From assembly GCA_030268105.1 (NCBI GenBank), contig BSDZ01000112.1:949501-1013500 (forward strand): a stretch of 64,000 nucleotides of DNA. The letters are read 5' to 3'. The translations under genes and the position numbers were made by a program. Numbering within the stretch: position 1 is the first letter of the stretch; the number at the start of each line of letters is the position of its first letter. The notes beneath the pieces were generated by a model. The model saw only the letters and a list, made by a program, of their open reading frames with translations. It was not told where the DNA came from and made no database searches. This document shows positions 58,867 through 64,000 of this stretch, in pieces. Source of the stretch: Volvox africanus. Taxonomy: Eukaryota > Chlorophyta > Chlorophyceae > Chlamydomonadales > Volvocaceae.

Positions 58867-59307
58867 CTGTGGGCATGCGCATGGCAAGAATGCACGTGTT
58901 TAGGCGGGCATTACAAGCCGCCAACAGCTGAATGGTGACAGAGAAGTCAACGTCATGAAATAGGAGAGATGTATGCCATTAATGTAGTCCTACCTGATAA
59001 AATGGCGGAATAATAGCGTGCATATTAACGGCACAGCGAAGTAAACAAATAGCCCCATTGATTAAGCACCGTTCTGATTTTCAGGACTCTCAAGTAAGTA
59101 GCTAGTATCCTACAATCTGCTTACAATCATTCGTCAAATAAACGGTACTTTTGACGTGGATAGAGCGACTGTTGAAGCCGACTCGACTCAAAATTTCCGA
59201 GTACGGTACGACTTGTCGCGTCTCGGAATACTAGATAAATAGCTCTGTGGTCACTATTTCTACGCACGACAAAGTAGGGTCGATATCTCACTATATATTA
59301 TAACCTT
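58867..59307. promoter_or_regulatory. Shared intergenic/promoter interval of TMEM161 and GET2
   Basis: About 440 bp separates the first recognised TMEM161 exon (minus) from the GET2 start codon (plus). It must contain the GET2 promoter and 5' leader and at least part of the TMEM161 5' end. I see no clear TATA box. TATATATTATAACC lies 14-28 bases before the GET2 ATG, too close to act as a normal TATA element. Confidence 0.5.
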
Positions 59308-61707
59308 ATGGATTCCGACGCTGCTAGGCGAGCGGCTGCGGCTGAGGCACGTAGGCAGAAGATCTTAGCCAGAGGCACAGAGAGACTTAACCGTATCACT
59401 GTTGGAACTCCTTTGCCAATTGATTCATTGAATCAGAACGTAAAGACGGATTTACCTGAACCTGTTGCCGTGGATTCCGCATCGGCTGATGCTGACCCTG
59501 CGCCAACCCCTTGTGAAAACTATCAAGAAGCCGCATCTATTGCAGATACATATGTAATAGAAGGGGTTTGCGTTCAGGAGGATTCGGGGGCCGCGAACTC
59601 GCTAGCGTCAGCGGACCCGATGCTGCAACAAATACTTCGTGGCAGTGTCGTTGAAAATCTCCAGAGTGATGAAGAAATGCAACGCGCGTACCAGAATGCA
59701 GAGCAAGCACTTCACATGCTCTTAAGCCAATTGGCGGGCCCGGCCGGGTTGCCGTACCTCACCCCGCGTCAAGCTTCCGACACGGACGCAGGCGCTGGCT
59801 CCAATGCCGTGAGTTCGTCATGTCACGCTGAAGGTAAGCAGACATCACACATCGTGCGCGTGCTTAAGAGCTTGATGCGCTTTATCACATCGCGACATAA
59901 AACTCTCGTACTATGCATCCTTTGCGACTCTTCGGCGACGGACACGAACTATAGTATCTCGACTGCAGGCGCCACCAGTGGCAGCACAAACGCCACCGAA
60001 GTTGGCCAGACGCGAAGTGACTCGTCAGAGCCAGGCGTCATAGGCCGTGTAAAGCCCACCTCCAACTATACCGGCGCCGGCGGCAGCAGCAGCAGCCGTA
60101 GCAGTGGATTTCTGCTAGCGCTGATCGGAACCGTTGTCGCCTTTTTAGGCCAGCTGCTTGGTCCGCAGCTGGCTGTGGCAATGGAGACCACCCGGCGCCT
60201 TCGTTGCGTTGCCGCACTGGCGCTGGCGGTGGTGCTTTGTAGCCATGTTGTGGAGGTGGGACACCTGGGACTCCCGCCCCTGCTGGCGCTGCTAATCCTT
60301 CAGGTGCGTCTATGTGCAGATGCCTGGGCAGTAGATTTGGCAGTGCTGTGTTGGATATTAGCATTAGCATTTGCGGGGGGGATATGTCTCACGATGATGG
60401 CTCTGCTCTGCGCACCCACCTGCACCTCGACCTCGGCCTCAACCTTGTCCTGCTGCAGGTGGCGCTTATAGCTGCAGCGCGGGTGCTGCTACTGCGCAAA
60501 TCCTCGGTCGCGGCAGTAGCAGCATTGGCAGCAGGAGGGGTAAGGTTCACACCTGGCGTGATTAGCCAGGTGGGACAGGAGGGGAAGAACGGGAGGGCTG
60601 CGCGGGAGAGGCTGCAATGGGTGGGGTAGGTGGTTGTGAAAGGGGGGAAGAACAATAAACGAGAAACGATACCGCTGTTGACGCTGCTGTTAAGCATGAC
60701 TAACCGCGATAGTGGGGGACGACGTGTAGCTCCGTCTCAAAAGGTAGAGGTGGGGGGTGAGAGGGGGTTGAGGGGTGGGTGGTGCTGAGGGGGGATTGCA
60801 CCGTAATGGGGAGTGGGTGCCGGGCTCAGTAGCAATTGCTCCAGATGAGTCCGTTTCGCAACACATGCATGTTTTCAGTGTTTTCAAATCGGATTTTGGG
60901 TTTGTGGATTTTCGTGTATGTGTGTGTGTGTATGTGCAACATGGAATGCCCCTTCTCATCCTCGTCCCGCTGCAGCAGCTCAACCTGAAGTCGATTCCTT
61001 GCGCTTGGTATGCCGCCTCATGCACCGGCCGACCCGCTGCCACCTTAAGATGCTTGATATGCTTTGGTGCTGTCTTGTGCTGTGCTCTGTTGTACTTTGA
61101 TATGTCGTGCTGTGCTGCGCTATCCGTGACAGCACATCGGTGATGCCTATGCTGTCTGCCTTTCTCGCTGCTTCCAGTCGGCCTCTCCTTGGCACTTTGA
61201 TGGGCCCTCTACTTTTTGTTCCTCATCATGTTCTTCGTAATGGAATCTTTGTATTGGAATTATCCATCCACCCCATTCATCGTTTCATTCATCATCCACG
61301 GCCATCTATCCATTAATCCAACGTTTCATATATTCATATATAGTATGCAATGTGTCTTCATGGCTTTGTTCACCCGGACACCCGGACGTGACTCCCCTCC
61401 CCTCTACGGCTCGCAGTCCACCTCTGGTGGGGACGTATCCGCCGCTGGCGGCGGCGGTAGTGGTGGCGATGACACCAACGCCGCTGGCGCGGCAGCGGCT
61501 GCACCGACGCTGGTCCTTGTGCCCACAGCACCGCCTCGCTTCGACTGGGAAACTTTGGTGCCCGGATTGACACCACTGATAGACAAGATGTACTCGGCGC
61601 ATGCGCTGGTCTCGGGGCTACTTGGTGACTTGGCGGTGTTCGTAGTGTCGTACCTGGTGCTGGATGCCTGGGGCCACATCGGGGGTCATAAATCGGGTCG
61701 TTCTTAA
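59308..61707 (+). CDS. GET2: GET2/CAMLG-type receptor for tail-anchored protein insertion
   Basis: ER membrane subunit that with GET1/WRB receives tail-anchored proteins from the GET3 ATPase. Exons by eye: 59,308-59,833; 59,969-60,303; 60,459-60,539; 61,417-61,707 (stop), in matching phases, 410 residues (human CAML 296). Residues 15-31 hold the GET3-binding motif RRQKILARGTERLNRIT, right after a short acidic/Ala start, the arrangement shared by yeast GET2 and CAML (RRRKLL..R.NRI). A long disordered acidic/Ser linker follows. Membrane segments: about 223-247 (FLLALIGTVVAFLGQLLG), 254-287 and, after exon 3 and a Gly-rich linker, about 381-400 (SGLLGDLAVFVVSYLVLDAW); the last is preceded by VPGLTPLIDKMYSAHAL, comparable with the end of GET2. 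The first intron is 135 bp, a multiple of three and stop-free, so retention would keep the frame. Exon 3 is less certain. Confidence 0.87.
60653..60750 (+). repeat. Dispersed intronic repeat, copy 3 (partial)
   Basis: AATAAACGAGAAACGATACCGCTG... through ACGTGTAGCTCCGTC matches the first half of copies 1 and 2 with about 15% differences. It lies in the third GET2 intron. Confidence 0.8.
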
Positions 61708-61827
61708 AACAAAAGCTCTAGTCAGCTGCAATCCGAAGAGGGGAGGGGAGAGCAAAGGACATTTACAGGCAGGAAAGGGCAGCTATGTATGTGTGAATGC
61801 TTGAGCCTACAAGCCTGAGCTAGGCTT

Positions 61828-61832
61828 TGTAA
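61828..61832 (+). terminator. TGTAA polyadenylation signal of GET2
   Basis: First TGTAA after the GET2 stop, 121 bases downstream. TGTAA is the established polyadenylation motif of Chlamydomonas and Volvox. Cleavage would be expected 10-20 bases further on. Confidence 0.5.
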
Positions 61833-63128
61833 TTGTTGAAGCTTGCCGATCCCTGCTTGCATGAGGGGCCGCATGAGAGGGGGTCATGCTCCCCCAGGCG
61901 CGTGTTGCAAATGTGTGTGGGGTGCTCCGTTCTTTTCTGGGTGTGTCTCAGGTTGAAGATGTTGGGGGATGTCGACACCACTGGGTCAGGATGAAGTGCA
62001 AAGAGAGTTGCTTGAGGTGTGGTTTGGTGGGGTACGCATTGGCGGGAACGCGGTGTGTTTTGCTGCGGCCTGTTTCCACCTACATCTCGAGAAGTCAGCT
62101 GTTAAAGAAGAACAAAGTCAAAAAAGGTCATGAGAAGTGGGTGCGCACTTGTTGGTACGAACAACGATGTATATGGGAAACGAGATGATGATGAGAGGAT
62201 AATGTTCTTCGCCTTTGATGTGGGTCGGCTGAGTAAGGTGGTGACGAAAACATGCTAAGTGGGCACAAGACGCCGTCGTGTGTGGTCTCTCAGGGGATGT
62301 TAGGAGCTTGGTATTTTTGCATTGCGGTGTGCAGTGTGGGGCTGGCTGCAGGTCGTTAGGTGACGGGCCTTCCTGAGTCCGTATGTAGGGCCTTTGGGAC
62401 CCCGCCCCAATACGGAGCAAAACGGAGACATGAATAAACACACACGCACTCTCTGTTAGCCTGTCGGCGCCCTAAAGTCAAACGGATCCGGTTCCATTCT
62501 TCAATCCTTTAGAAATGAAATCTGAATTTTGTTTCTATATCGACCTCCATTACGGCCCGCAGTGTTACTTACGGATTGTGATCTGACAGTCTCCCCGTGC
62601 CCCACATGACCGTGTGTGTGTACACAGCAGCTCGCGACCATCGCGGTAGGCTAATGCATCATTTTAAGATGTCTTGAGTTTACATTTTTTTAAATTTGTT
62701 CTTTTATAGCGTGAGAAGACATCTCGTCTGAGATTCCCCTAGGTGGAGCGCGGACAAAAAATGAAAGGGAGTGTCGGTCCATTGACATGCTTCCAGATGC
62801 TTCCCACAAATATCCGGTTACCGCCTAATATTACTTCCCCCCTCCCTCCCACACCCATACCCCCACACCCATACCCCCATACCCACACACATGCTCCTCG
62901 TTCTGGTGATGGTCATATCGGATTCGGTGGCTGCTACATTTGCTCAGCAGCAGGTCATCCCCCTAAACAGCCGGGGGCTGAGCGGCCAATCATTGCGTTG
63001 TACCCGATTGATTCTGCGAGCAAGCACCGTCACATCGCCCACGTGCCTGTATGTGCCGGCAACCTTGATGGCGCAGCATGCACCCCCTTCCTCATGCTTC
63101 CTCGGCGCGCCTGGTAAACTTGGCAGCT
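61833..63128. other. No gene recognised
   Basis: Contains short frames only. A frame at 62,891-63,169 starts with a signal-peptide-like stretch (MLLVLVMVISDSVAATFA), but its continuation looks non-coding. Tandem ACCCCCATACCC-like C-rich units lie at 62,850-62,885. Confidence 0.35.
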
Positions 63129-63850
63129 ATGGAAGCTCATATGCATGTGTATCGAGACCCCTTAGATGAGGTGCTACAACTTTTGTTGATTCTCGAGACG
63201 GCCTATGTGGCCCTGGTCGCTCAGCACAAGAGCTTCGATGTTACAAAGGTAGGTGCGCTTTATACAATATATAATAATAGTCATAACAATGATAATCGCT
63301 AGACGACTATGTATGTAGACACTCGCTGGATGGAAGTTAGTTCCTGCCTGCTGCCTGCGAGCTTGCCACGAGCAACTTTTTTACTTGCTTGGTGACTTTG
63401 TTTGTTGCTACCTACGTAGCTCATCCATTCTTTAGTTGCCGCTAGATCGGAGTACTACTCGAGTTTGCATGTTTGGCTCGTTCTACACACGTATCTTCAT
63501 TCGTTGGCTCCATAATACCATTATGGACAACCATCGGCCAGCTGTTACTGTCTTGTGTGGCCTCCAATACCGCCTTTATTTTGTGCCTTTTCGCCTTGCC
63601 TCAACGTATTGTGATCTTAGGCTGCTGTTCCAGCAGACATGCATGCGGAGAAGAAGACCGCGTGAATATAGCTTACTACACCTGCGACATAACCACACAG
63701 CTGCTGAAAAGTCCAATCTGGGGGGCCCCCGACCTGGCAAGTACTATCCGTGAAATAGCCCCGGCTCCTCCACCACCAGGAATGATAGACCAAGCTCGCA
63801 ATCCCTCTCTTTTGTGCGCCTCTCAGCTAATACGACTGCTACCTATTCAC
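63129..63850 (+). CDS. 5' part of an unidentified gene, continuing beyond the window
   Basis: A likely exon at about 63,129-63,248 starts ATGGAAGCTC and encodes VYRDPLDEVLQLLLILETAY and HKSFDVTK, ending at the donor GTAGGT in phase 0. A second likely exon starts after TTCCAG or TTCCAGCAG (63,634 or 63,637) and reads VNIAYYTCDITTQLLKSPIW, IREIAPAPPPPGMIDQ and SQLIRLLPIH, ending at the strong donor GTAAGT at 63,851. It needs phase 2 upstream, so one exon between them is missing or the two belong to different genes. The helical, Leu-rich composition looks coding, but I do not recognise the family. Confidence 0.4.
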
Positions 63851-63938
63851 GTAAGTCCCAAAAGGTATTCCCTCCTTTCACCCCACCCTGGCCGTGGGCC
63901 TCTCGAGACCATGAATTTAAATCTAGGATACGACGCAC

Positions 63939-64000
63939 GCACGCACACACACACACGCACACACACACACACACACGCACACACACACACACGCACACAC
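63939..64000. repeat. (CA)n/(ACGC) microsatellite at the window end
   Basis: Alternating CACA runs with CGCA interruptions to the last base; it lies in the intron that starts at 63,851. Confidence 0.95.

Overview
The window looks like nuclear DNA of a green alga, most probably a volvocine (Volvox/Chlamydomonas relative). Four genes are split by many introns with GT..AG borders, and pyrimidine-rich tracts often precede CTGCAG acceptors. The proteins carry long Ala/Gly/Pro/Ser-rich inserts. Degenerate CCCTAAAA-type telomere motifs occur inside an intron, and a TGTAA polyadenylation motif follows the one gene whose 3' end is clear. Exon borders were placed by eye from open frame, splice consensus, phase continuity and remembered family alignments; nothing was searched.

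Layout. 1-18,510: a tandem satellite of 725-bp units (about 25.5 copies, open at the left edge), with a dimeric higher-order pattern near its right end. 18.5-29 kb: accessory DNA with 481-bp direct repeats 5,771 bp apart, an orphan 3' exon on the minus strand, a decayed LRR segment, a decayed charged ORF, and an AT-rich block (about 22.8-24.0 kb) of broken bacterial genes: an lpxA-like tail, an IS481-type transposase fragment and a family-2 glycosyltransferase. 29.1-32.6 kb (+): a PfkB-family kinase of the Mak32-like type. 32.6-38 kb: mostly unassigned. 38.1-49.1 kb (+): a WDR48/UAF1 homologue in at least 15 exons. 49-53.5 kb: no gene recognised. 53.5-58.9 kb (-): a TMEM161-family membrane protein. 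59.3-61.7 kb (+): a GET2/CAMLG-type receptor for tail-anchored protein insertion, divergent from TMEM161. 63.1-63.9 kb (+): an unidentified gene leaving the window.

The most unusual elements are the satellite with G-quadruplex tracts in every unit, the two separate insertions of degraded bacterial (probably rickettsial endosymbiont) DNA, and a short dispersed repeat found in introns of three neighbouring genes. The four host genes serve unrelated cell functions (ubiquitin regulation, ER membrane insertion, an uncharacterised membrane protein, a sugar/nucleoside-type kinase). I see no operon-like cooperation beyond the shared promoter of the GET2 and TMEM161 pair.
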